From: Rikenellaceae bacterium
GTDB taxonomy: Bacteria; Bacteroidota; Bacteroidia; Bacteroidales; UBA932
Reading direction: 5' to 3'
Assembly: GCA_003513895.1 (NCBI GenBank)
Contig: DOSU01000014.1
Coordinates: 1 to 16,407 of the forward strand
Length of the DNA stretch: 16,407 nucleotides
In this document: one piece after another, positions 7,556-13,757 of the stretch
Layout: each line of letters begins with the position of its first letter
Numbering within the stretch: the first letter of the stretch is position 1
Position numbers and translations under genes: made by a program
Notes under the pieces: model-generated
Seen by the model: the letters and a program-made list of their open reading frames with translations, nothing else
Databases searched by the model: none
What the model was told of the DNA's origin: nothing

Positions 7556-7774
7556 CTTTCAAGAGGTCAGCAGCAAAGAATTGCAATGGCCAGAGCTCTC
7601 TACAGAAACAACGGGATTCTTATACTGGACGAGGCTACATCTTCTCTGGACAAAGAGAGTGAAGAGATAATCATTAATGCCATTTTAAAGGAAAAAGAGA
7701 AGGGCAGGATAGTTCTTATAATTTCACACGGCGAAAGAGCAGGCAGTATTGCCGACAAAAGATATAAATTATAA
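7556..7774 (+). pseudogene. Remainder of the exporter ATPase domain, in frame after the amber codon
   Basis: Reading on in the same frame past TAG at 7553-7555 gives the missing C-terminal 72 residues. They comprise the signature LSRGQQQR, Walker B ILILDEATS, D-loop SSLD and the H-loop in ISHGERAG, ending in TAA. No base need be inserted or removed. With the stop read as one residue the protein would be 686 residues, close to the usual PCAT length of about 700. An internal ATG at 7586 could start only a 62-residue fragment without the signature motif. The complete preservation of these motifs argues that the stop is recent, suppressed, or a sequence error. Confidence 0.8.
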
Positions 7775-7800
7775 AAAGGAGGGTGCACACTCCGGGTGAA

Positions 7801-7825
7801 CTCTGTACACCTTTATTATACAGAG
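7801..7825 (+). promoter_or_regulatory. Stem-loop between exporter and peptide genes
   Basis: CTCTGTA (7801-7807) pairs perfectly with TACAGAG (7819-7825) around an 11-base loop. A weaker GGAG/CTCC hairpin lies just upstream, near 7778-7793. There is no T-run after the stem, so it is unlikely to stop transcription fully. It could mark RNA processing that raises peptide mRNA relative to the exporter, but this is inference from position. Confidence 0.35.
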
Positions 7826-7846
7826 AATATTTAAATTTAATAAGCT

Positions 7847-8038
7847 ATGCAAAGTGATGTGTTTGAAGGATGGGGAATGGTTCCCCTGAGCGAGAGAGAC
7901 CTTCTTCTTAGAGGAGGGATTGGTAGGCTTAGAAAACTTGCAGAAATTATCGCCGCCGCACTTGAACTGCTTGAAAAAGCAGAAAAGTACTGGCCTAATT
8001 TCAGGGATGGTTTCAAAAAAGGATGGGAGGCTGCATAA
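7847..8038 (+). CDS. Double-glycine leader peptide 1 (candidate two-peptide bacteriocin subunit)
   Basis: A 63-residue product with no recognised family. Residues 1-24 look like a C39-cleaved leader: VPLSERDLLLRGG ends at Gly23-Gly24. The predicted mature part has 39 residues and no cysteine. It has an amphipathic helix at about 27-48 (RLRKLAEIIAAALELLEKAE) and then an aromatic, basic tail with a GxxxG motif (Gly55-Gly59, GFKKG). Export and cleavage by the adjacent PCAT is the natural inference. The leader box VPLS(E/D)...RGG recurs in the next gene, which supports both being real. Its stop overlaps the next start (TAATG), so the two products are probably made in fixed ratio. Met11 is an alternative start that would leave a 14-residue leader. 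Antimicrobial or signalling function is not demonstrated. Confidence 0.75.
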   Translation: MQSDVFEGWGMVPLSERDLLLRGGIGRLRKLAEIIAAALELLEKAEKYWPNFRDGFKKGWEAA

Positions 8039-8250
8039 TGGAAAAAAAACATTACAGCAGTATGTTGGTTGTTCCGCTTTCGGATGCTGAGTGCATTCGT
8101 ACAAGAGGTGGAGCCGGAGACTGGGACAAGGAGGTTGCCGGATACATTGGAGTGGGTGTTGGATACGGATTGAAAAAACTGTGGCGGGCATTTAAGTTTA
8201 TGAGTGCAAATCTTTATACGCTACAGACAAGGGTGCAGATTATCCAATAG
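8038..8250 (+). CDS. Double-glycine leader peptide 2 (candidate two-peptide bacteriocin subunit)
   Basis: A 70-residue product starting at the ATG of the TAATG overlap, preceded by GGGAGG; an in-frame ATG at 8023 is possible but overlaps more. Leader residues 1-25 contain VPLSDAECIRTRGG with the cleavage site after Gly24-Gly25. Leu, Ser and Glu at -12, -11 and -8 fit the classical double-glycine leader. The predicted mature peptide has 45 residues, no cysteine, a glycine-rich stretch AGYIGVGVGYG with overlapping GxxxG motifs (38-42, 40-44), then basic and aromatic residues. GxxxG in both peptides is typical of class IIb two-peptide bacteriocins, whose subunits pack helix to helix in the target membrane. 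Absence of cysteine separates it from bacteroidetocins. No immunity gene follows. It ends in TAG. Confidence 0.75.
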   Translation: MEKKHYSSMLVVPLSDAECIRTRGGAGDWDKEVAGYIGVGVGYGLKKLWRAFKFMSANLYTLQTRVQIIQ

Positions 8251-8255
8251 ACATC

Positions 8256-8291
8256 AAACCCCCTTAAAATCTTTACTTACGGGGAGTTTTT
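8256..8291 (+). terminator. Terminator-like hairpin after the peptide genes
   Basis: AAACCCCC (8256-8263) pairs with GGGG(A)GTTT (8281-8289) with a single bulged A. TAAA/TTTA can pair inside the loop, and the stem ends in a run of five T. It follows the second peptide stop by 5 bases and precedes a new promoter box, so it probably ends the exporter-peptide transcript. The short T-run makes it a moderate call. Confidence 0.5.
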
Positions 8292-8305
8292 CATTAAAAA
8301 AAATA

Positions 8306-8313
8306 TATCTTTG
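8306..8313 (+). promoter_or_regulatory. -7 promoter box for the tolC-like gene
   Basis: TATCTTTG fits TAnnTTTG exactly and ends 6 bases before the ATG at 8320, so the mRNA would be nearly leaderless. No good TTTG lies at the -33 position. Confidence 0.5.
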
Positions 8314-8319
8314 CAACTT

Positions 8320-9642
8320 ATGAAAAATATTTACAAACTCCCCGTTTTTATCCTCATCTTAATCCCGACCCTGCTATCTGCCCAGCAGAAGCTCTGGAGT
8401 CTTGAGGAGTGTATTAAATATGCATGGGATAACAACCTAAGAATCAAGCAACAGGAGCTTGTCATTGAACAAAGCGACAACAATCTGCTGCAGTCAAAAC
8501 TCAACTACATTCCATCTTTGAGCGCATCTGTGAGTCATAGCATGAACTGGGGCCGTTCTGTAAACATGAATGACCTTCAGATTATTGAAAATCAACTTAG
8601 CCAGAGCACAAGTGCCTCTGCAAGGGCTTCAATAAATCTTTTTGAGGGAATGGTTAAGAACAACGACCTTAAGAGCAAGCACGTTATGCGTGAGATATCT
8701 GTTCAGGAGGTCAGCAGAATCCGAAATGAAATTTCCATCGAAATTGCCAGGTCATACCTTCAGGTTTTACTGGCAAAAGAGATACTAAATACCGCAAAAT
8801 CCAGCCTCTCAAGTACCGAAGGCCAGGCACAAAGAACAAAGAAACTGGTCGATGCCGGAAGCCAGGCATACAGCTCTTTGCTCGAAATTGAGGCGCAGCT
8901 TGCCGGAGAGAGAGTTCAGCTTGTGAATGCAGAAAATCAGGTAACAAGCAATTTACTTTCGCTTAAACAACTTTTGGATCTCTCTACCGAGAATGAGTTC
9001 GACATATCTCTGCCAAACCTCGATTATGTTGTTACAGAGTTTAAAGGAGAATCAATTGAAGCTCTCTACAACGGATCGCTTGATTTGCCACAAATTAAAA
9101 GTGTACGCCTGAGCCGCGACAACTCAGTTCTACAGCTTGCTATTGCAAAAGGAAGAAGTTATCCTTCGGTCTCTTTTAGCGCAGGGTATGGTTCATACTA
9201 TGCCGACAGCAGAGATGTGGATTTCATGACCCAGTTTAACGAAAACAGGAATCCATCCTTAACCTTTGGGCTTAGCATCCCTATATTTAACTCCTGGAGG
9301 ACCAATACTGCTATTAAAAATGCCCGTATTGGCGTGAGAAGCTCAGAAATTGACGTAAAAAATCGTGAGCAGTTTCTCTACAAAGAGATTCAGCAAGCAG
9401 TAAACGATGCATACTCCTTCTTTGCCCGTTTTAAGGCAACTGAGCAGAATGTAAAGGCGACAGAAGAGTCTTTCAGGTATGTTCAGCAGAAATTTGATGT
9501 AGGTGTCCTTAATGCCACAGATTATACTGTTGCAAAAGCGAACCTCTTCAAGAGCCAGTCCGATTACTATCAGGCAAAGTACCAGTTTATTTTCCAGCTG
9601 AAGATTCTTGATTTTTATAAAGGATCCCCTATTACGCTTTAA
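8320..9642 (+). CDS. TolC-family outer-membrane efflux protein
   Basis: A 440-residue outer-membrane factor that would form the trimeric exit duct of a tripartite efflux or type I secretion complex. Residues 1-21 form a signal peptide, with likely cleavage after LLSA. The mature protein opens with LWSLEECIKYAWDNN, the typical start of the first OEP repeat (SLEEAI..AL.NN). Long helical segments rich in Gln, Ser and Ala follow, and the second repeat lies at about 235-430. The ATG at 8320 is preferred over the in-frame TTG at 8311 because it gives the signal peptide directly and the TTG is part of the promoter box. It forms a unit with the adaptor gene 32 bases downstream. The substrate is unknown; the upstream peptide system makes secreted peptides one candidate. 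Confidence 0.93.
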   Translation: MKNIYKLPVFILILIPTLLSAQQKLWSLEECIKYAWDNNLRIKQQELVIEQSDNNLLQSKLNYIPSLSASVSHSMNWGRSVNMNDLQIIENQLSQSTSASARASINLFEGMVKNNDLKSKHVMREISVQEVSRIRNEISIEIARSYLQVLLAKEILNTAKSSLSSTEGQAQRTKKLVDAGSQAYSSLLEIEAQLAGERVQLVNAENQVTSNLLSLKQLLDLSTENEFDISLPNLDYVVTEFKGESIEALYNGSLDLPQIKSVRLSRDNSVLQLAIAKGRSYPSVSFSAGYGSYYADSRDVDFMTQFNENRNPSLTFGLSIPIFNSWRTNTAIKNARIGVRSSEIDVKNREQFLYKEIQQAVNDAYSFFARFKATEQNVKATEESFRYVQQKFDVGVLNATDYTVAKANLFKSQSDYYQAKYQFIFQLKILDFYKGSPITL

Positions 9643-9674
9643 TTAATTTTGATTACAATTTCACCCGCAATAAT

Positions 9675-10940
9675 ATGAAAAAGAGTTTTAAATGGATAAT
9701 CGCAGCAGCGGTTTTGTTAATAGCTGTTCTGATTTTTTTCGGCACTAAGAACAAAAACAAAGAAATCGAGGTTTCTTCAGAAGTTATCTCTAAAAGGAGT
9801 ATCACCGAAGTTATCCCTGCCAACGGAAAAATAAGGCCGGTGGTTGAGGTAAAGATATCACCCGATGTTTCAGGGGAAATTATTGATCTCAATTTTCAAG
9901 AGGGAGATTACATTAAAAGGGGTGAACTTATCATCAAAATCAAACAGGATGTTTACATATCCATGAGAGACAGAGCAGAGGCGTCGCTCAATTCCATTAA
10001 AGCCCAGCTCACTCAGCAACTTGCTCAGTTCACCCAGATTGAACAGTCGTACAAACGAAGCAAAACGCTTTTCGACCAGAAAGCAATTTCCGAAGCCGAA
10101 TTTGAAAGTGCATCCTCTCAGTACAATGTTTCCAAAGAGCAGATAAAGGCTGCCGAATTTAATGTAAAGAGCGCATCTGCTGCTCTTAAAGAGGCTAATG
10201 AAAATCTGACCAAAACAACTATCTATGCTCCTATGGACGGCATTATTTCAAAAATGAGCGTAGAGAAGGGCGAAAGAGTTGTGGGAACAAGCCAGATGGC
10301 CGGAACAGAATTGCTCCGCATTGCAAATTTCGACCATATGGAAGTACTTGTAGATGTGAATGAAAACGATATCATTCGTATTAAACTCAACGATACAGCA
10401 TCTATTGAGGTTGATGCATATCCGAATCGTAAATTCAAGGGTATTGTTACACAAATTGCAAATTCTGCAAAGAACATTGGATCTGCAATTGACCAGGTTA
10501 CAAATTTTGAGGTTGAAATTCTTATTCTTCCGGAATCGTACTCCGATCTTATTGTCAATGGCAAAAATCCGTTCCGTCCGGGAATGTCGGCTACTGTCTC
10601 AATTCAGACTGACAAAAAATATGATATCCTCACTGTTCCTCTTCAGGCCATTACAACAAGAACAGACCTAAAAGGCGATACAACGAAAAAAGTTAAACTG
10701 GCAGATGATATGCTGGAACAGGTTTTTGTTATAAAAGCCGATAATACTCTTGAGGTAAGAGAAATTACTACAGGAATTCAGGATATTTCCAACATCGAAG
10801 TTCTTACCGGACTTAAAGAGGGGGAAAAGGTTGTAATAGGACCTTACTCCGCTATAAGCAAAACACTTAAGGCAGGCGCTAAAGTTATTGGCAAGAAAGA
10901 AGAAGAAAAAGCCAAAACGATCGTTAAAAAAGACAAATAA
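9675..10940 (+). CDS. Periplasmic adaptor protein of a tripartite efflux system (MacA/HlyD family)
   Basis: A 421-residue membrane-fusion protein linking an inner-membrane pump to the TolC-like duct. A single N-terminal membrane anchor lies at residues 7-23. The split lipoyl domain is seen at about 56-92 (ISPDVSGEI, EGDYIKRGELI) and 183-205 (YAPMDGIISKM, KGERV). The coiled-coil hairpin at about 98-180 is rich in Gln, Ala and Ser. Beta-barrel and membrane-proximal domains follow, and the protein ends in a lysine-rich tail. The layout is closest to MacA-type adaptors, which work with an ABC permease. No MacB-like permease is adjacent; the only ABC protein nearby is the interrupted peptide exporter. 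The stop overlaps the tsaB start (TAATG), so translation is coupled. Confidence 0.92.
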   Translation: MKKSFKWIIAAAVLLIAVLIFFGTKNKNKEIEVSSEVISKRSITEVIPANGKIRPVVEVKISPDVSGEIIDLNFQEGDYIKRGELIIKIKQDVYISMRDRAEASLNSIKAQLTQQLAQFTQIEQSYKRSKTLFDQKAISEAEFESASSQYNVSKEQIKAAEFNVKSASAALKEANENLTKTTIYAPMDGIISKMSVEKGERVVGTSQMAGTELLRIANFDHMEVLVDVNENDIIRIKLNDTASIEVDAYPNRKFKGIVTQIANSAKNIGSAIDQVTNFEVEILILPESYSDLIVNGKNPFRPGMSATVSIQTDKKYDILTVPLQAITTRTDLKGDTTKKVKLADDMLEQVFVIKADNTLEVREITTGIQDISNIEVLTGLKEGEKVVIGPYSAISKTLKAGAKVIGKKEEEKAKTIVKKDK

Positions 10941-11638
10941 TGCCCTCTCCTCAATTACTTTTAATTGAAACAAGCACCGAGGTTTGTTCTGTTGCTCTGA
11001 GCATTGGCGACAAAATTGTTTCGGAAAGAATTATCAAAGAGCCAAAGGCACATGCAAGAATAATTGCCGGTTTTGTTGAGGAGGTTCTGGAAGAGGCCTC
11101 CTCTTCTGTTTCCCTTTGCAGTGCTGTGGTTGTAAGTGAAGGTCCCGGTTCCTATACAGGACTGAGGGTTGGAGTATCTATAGCAAAAGGATTATGTTTC
11201 GGTTCAGGAATTCCGCTCATTGCTGTGAGTTCTCTTGAACTTCTTGCAAGATTATGCGCACAGGAGGGAGAAATGCCCTATGGAGCGCTCATTATTGCTC
11301 CCATGATTGACGCCAGAAGAATGGAGGTATATACTTGTCGTTTTGACCGGGATTGTCATGCTGTTTCGAAAACCGAGGCTATGGTTCTGGATGAAAACAG
11401 TTTTTCTTCCGAGCTTTCTGAGGGGCTTGTTATTTTTACTGGTGACGGAGCAAAAAAGGCGATGGATGTGATAAAACACCCTAATGCCTTGTTCAGAATT
11501 CTTGATGCCTCTGCCAGAGGAATGCTAGAACCGGCTCTTGACAAGTTCAATAAAGGAGAATTTGTAGACACTGCCTATTTCGAACCTTTTTATCTTAAAG
11601 ATTTTATTGCCGGGGTTTCAAAGCGTTCTCTGCTCTGA
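10940..11638 (+). CDS. tsaB: tRNA t6A threonylcarbamoyltransferase complex subunit TsaB
   Basis: A 232-residue ASKHA-fold protein. TsaB pairs with the catalytic subunit TsaD, and with TsaE, to place threonylcarbamoyl on A37 of ANN-decoding tRNAs. The N-terminus LLIETSTEVCSVAL (7-20) is the family's phosphate-1-like strand and loop. GPGSYTGLRVG (68-78) is the hallmark motif. TsaB lacks the metal-binding histidines of TsaD, and none are seen here. The start overlaps the adaptor stop by one base. It ends 4 bases before the convergent lipoprotein gene, leaving no room for a separate terminator. The join to an efflux pair has no obvious functional logic and probably reflects inherited order. Confidence 0.93.
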   Translation: MPSPQLLLIETSTEVCSVALSIGDKIVSERIIKEPKAHARIIAGFVEEVLEEASSSVSLCSAVVVSEGPGSYTGLRVGVSIAKGLCFGSGIPLIAVSSLELLARLCAQEGEMPYGALIIAPMIDARRMEVYTCRFDRDCHAVSKTEAMVLDENSFSSELSEGLVIFTGDGAKKAMDVIKHPNALFRILDASARGMLEPALDKFNKGEFVDTAYFEPFYLKDFIAGVSKRSLL

Positions 11639-11642
11639 TTTT

Positions 11643-12794
11643 TCACTGTTTTCTTACGAGTGATGAGATGAGCGGCTCAAGTTTTGAGTCGAACATGTCT
11701 TTAGCTGCAATTACGCCACTTTTGTCTATAACATACAGAGTAGGAACTTTATCTACATTGTAAGTTATAACTGCCTGTGAAGAAGAACCAAGTCCGTCGC
11801 ATACGTTTATCCATGGCAATTGCTGCTGGGCAACTGAATTTGCCCACAATGTCTTGTCGGTATCAACTGAAACCTGATAAATTTCCAACCCCTTCTCACT
11901 GTATTTATCGTAAATATCAAGCAATTCCCTGTTGAATATTTTCTGTTCTACATCATTAACCGACCAGAACAACAGTATTATCACTTTGCCCGAAAGATCC
12001 GAAAGAGTTCTCATTTTTGCTTTTGTGTCAGGCAAAGAGATATCCGGATAACCTACTTCAGATGCATTCAGAAGTTTTGAAGTAAAGGCATCTGATTGCC
12101 CTCTCGATGATATTTCGGATAAAAGTGCAGGAAGCAAATTTGAATTAGGATATATCGGCTGCAGAGAGTCGTACACCCTTTGGAAAAGCAATACATCTCT
12201 TACATCTCCGAAGAGAGGAAGATCGCCGGGAAATTTAAAATAGAGAAGAGGTACATTTGTTATTGAACCCGGGTTTGAATAGAGGGATTTTATGGCAGCC
12301 TGCTTGCTTTTAACATAAAGAGAGCCCAATTGGTACCCGAGCGAGTCTTCAAGAGCTTTGTCGCCTGCAAGAACTGCATTCTTCCTTAAAACAGACAGAG
12401 AGTCGAACTTGGCTGTTGCAACTGAAAGGTTTTTCTCAATTTCAAGTAGAAGTATGCTCTCTCCGGACCCTTCAATATTCTGGTTTTTCCCTAGTGTATC
12501 GGTGGTTAAGTAAATATTGTCGCCCTTCATGAGAATCATTGAGGCGATTTTTTGTTCTTTATAATACAAATAATAGAAGTTTGGAGAGTCTCCCTTAATT
12601 TTTGTTGTGAATTTCAGAAGCCCGTTCTCGTCTGTCTTAAGAGTATCAATAGTTACTTGGGTATTAATGTCTAACATCCTAAGAACTACTTCACCCTTAT
12701 TGAGTCCTTCAATTTTTGCCTTGAGGGTTGCCTTATGAGAGCTGCATGACATTGTAAATACCGAAATAAGAACAAAAAAGAGAATTTTTCTCAT
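11643..12794 (-). CDS. DUF4369/thioredoxin-fold lipoprotein without the CxxC active site
   Basis: A 383-residue predicted lipoprotein. Residues 1-16 are a signal peptide, with lipidated Cys17 in the imperfect lipobox TMSC. Residues 22-100 match the DUF4369 beta domain common at the N-terminus of Bacteroidota TlpA-like proteins. A helical region follows, and from about 248 there is an AhpC/TSA-type thioredoxin fold (YPDISLPD, SGKVIILLFW, cis-proline in KVPTLYVI, Pro351). Where TlpA/ResA proteins have FWASWCGPC, this one has FWSVNDVEQ (276-284), so both redox cysteines are lost. Thiol-disulfide exchange is therefore unlikely; a binding or structural envelope role is possible. The ATG at 12794 is chosen because it begins the signal peptide; the frame is open 30 codons further, into the HIT gene. 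The gap to that gene is 4 bases. Confidence 0.85.
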   Translation of the reverse strand: MRKILFFVLISVFTMSCSSHKATLKAKIEGLNKGEVVLRMLDINTQVTIDTLKTDENGLLKFTTKIKGDSPNFYYLYYKEQKIASMILMKGDNIYLTTDTLGKNQNIEGSGESILLLEIEKNLSVATAKFDSLSVLRKNAVLAGDKALEDSLGYQLGSLYVKSKQAAIKSLYSNPGSITNVPLLYFKFPGDLPLFGDVRDVLLFQRVYDSLQPIYPNSNLLPALLSEISSRGQSDAFTSKLLNASEVGYPDISLPDTKAKMRTLSDLSGKVIILLFWSVNDVEQKIFNRELLDIYDKYSEKGLEIYQVSVDTDKTLWANSVAQQQLPWINVCDGLGSSSQAVITYNVDKVPTLYVIDKSGVIAAKDMFDSKLEPLISSLVRKQ

Positions 12795-12798
12795 TATT

Positions 12799-13197
12799 TT
12801 AAAGTTTAATTTTTGAAGAGATATTTTGTGCAATCGCCTCCATCTCCTCTTTGGCAAGTTTGAGTTTTGGCTTTCTAAAATCAAGATCGGACTCGTTGTT
12901 CAAGGGCAAAAGATGAACGTGGGCATGGGGTACCTCAAGACCTATTACAGCTATGCCTACCCTTTTGCATGGAATAGCCGCATCGATGCCTTTTGCAACC
13001 TTCTGTGCAAAAAGCATCAGTTCCGAAAGATCTTTACTCCCGAGATCAAAAATGTAATCGGTCTCCTCTTTTGGGATCACCAGTGTATGTCCCTTTGAAA
13101 TTGGGTTAATATCGAGAAATGCTAAATATTTATCGCTCTCGGCTACCTTGTAGCATGGGATTTCCCCTTTGGCAATTTTTGAAAATATGGATGACAT
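12799..13197 (-). CDS. HIT-family (histidine triad) nucleotide hydrolase
   Basis: A 132-residue HINT-like protein. The triad HAHVHLLP (91-98) contains the nucleophile His93, and INPISKGHTLVIPK (30-43) is the family's phosphate and dimer segment. HINT proteins hydrolyse purine nucleoside phosphoramidates and aminoacyl-adenylates; the true substrate here is unknown. The ATG at 13197 gives the canonical MSSIFSKIAKGEIP start; an earlier ATG at 13224 would overlap greA. It begins one base after the greA stop and ends 4 bases before the lipoprotein start, so greA, this gene and the lipoprotein gene form a tight operon. Confidence 0.94.
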   Translation of the reverse strand: MSSIFSKIAKGEIPCYKVAESDKYLAFLDINPISKGHTLVIPKEETDYIFDLGSKDLSELMLFAQKVAKGIDAAIPCKRVGIAVIGLEVPHAHVHLLPLNNESDLDFRKPKLKLAKEEMEAIAQNISSKIKL

Positions 13198-13198
13198 T

Positions 13199-13672
13199 TT
13201 ATTTTGAAATTTCAAGAATTTCAAATTTCACAGTTCCGGATGGAACGCTCACTTCAACTACATCACCTTTTTTCTTTCCAATAAGAGCCTTTCCAATTGG
13301 AGTGGCTGCAGCCAGCTTTCCTTCTCTAAGGTTTGCTTCTGCTTCTCCTACCAGAATATAATCGACAACGCTGTCGCTGGTGAGGTTTTTGAGCTTTACC
13401 TTGTTCATTATCTGAACCTGGCTTGTGTTAATCCTCGACTCATCAATAATTCTGCCATTGGCAATCATGTCTTCAAGCTTCGAAATCTTTAGCTCCAGAA
13501 GTCCCTGAGCTTCTTTTGCAGCATCGTACTCTGCATTTTCCGAGAGGTCTCCTTTATCTCTGGCTTCTGCTATTTGTTTTGATATTGAGGGACGCTCCAC
13601 CGAAACAAGATGTTGAAATTCGGCTTTCAGTTTGTCTAAACCTTCTGAGGTTAAATAGTGAATTTTTGACAT
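13199..13672 (-). CDS. greA: Transcription elongation factor GreA
   Basis: A full-length GreA (157 residues) that enters the RNA polymerase secondary channel and stimulates cleavage of backtracked transcripts. The N-terminal coiled coil (about 1-75) has the tip acidic residues in GDLSENAEYDAAKEAQ (41-56; Asp42 and Glu45 are the catalytic pair equivalent to Asp41 and Glu44 of E. coli). The C-terminal FKBP-like domain includes TPIGKALIGKKKGDVVEV. It heads the operon greA-HIT-lipoprotein. The 85-base region upstream contains a promoter box and a hairpin with T-tract, suggesting control in the leader. Confidence 0.97.
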   Translation of the reverse strand: MSKIHYLTSEGLDKLKAEFQHLVSVERPSISKQIAEARDKGDLSENAEYDAAKEAQGLLELKISKLEDMIANGRIIDESRINTSQVQIMNKVKLKNLTSDSVVDYILVGEAEANLREGKLAAATPIGKALIGKKKGDVVEVSVPSGTVKFEILEISK

Positions 13673-13680
13673 AATAGTAT

Positions 13681-13722
13681 TTAAAAAAAATTAAAAAAGA
13701 ATCCTGCACAACAGGATCCTTT
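13681..13722 (-). terminator. Intrinsic terminator between ribF and greA, within the greA leader
   Basis: On the minus strand AAAG-G-ATCCTG pairs with CAGGAT-T-CTTT around a 5-base loop (11 pairs, one G-U), followed by T-rich sequence with runs of about five and eight T. On the plus strand the G-U pair becomes an A-C mismatch and the stem is followed by TTGTTA rather than a T-run, so the minus strand is the functional one. It would end the ribF transcript. It also lies downstream of the -7 box at 13727-13734, so any greA transcript from that box must pass through it. Confidence 0.75.
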
Positions 13723-13726
13723 GTTA

Positions 13727-13734
13727 CAAAGATA
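13727..13734 (-). promoter_or_regulatory. -7 promoter box upstream of greA
   Basis: The minus strand reads TATCTTTG, an exact fit to TAnnTTTG, 54 bases from the greA ATG at 13672. A TTTG lies upstream (13749-13752), but only 14 bases away instead of 19-21. The predicted start near 13723 is at the first base of the terminator hairpin. Confidence 0.5.
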
Positions 13735-13757
13735 AAAAAAATTAACTACAAAAGAAA

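Noticed and set aside
7769..8191. A 140-codon minus-strand open frame opposite the two peptide genes.
   Set aside because: It is low in recognisable features, antisense to the operon, and shadows two plus-strand frames that have repeated leader motifs, TAATG coupling and a GGGAGG site.
7553..8250. Amber recoding (TAG read as glutamine), since both the exporter and peptide 2 contain TAG.
   Set aside because: TAG in peptide 2 sits at a sensible end, followed by a terminator-like hairpin. The housekeeping genes show no internal TAG at conserved glutamines. Code-wide recoding is not supported; at most local suppression.
9644..9651. TAATTTTG between the tolC-like and adaptor genes, fitting the -7 consensus.
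   Set aside because: It begins 2 bases after a stop in a 32-base gap, has no -33 partner, and the short AT-rich motif is expected by chance; an operon is more likely.
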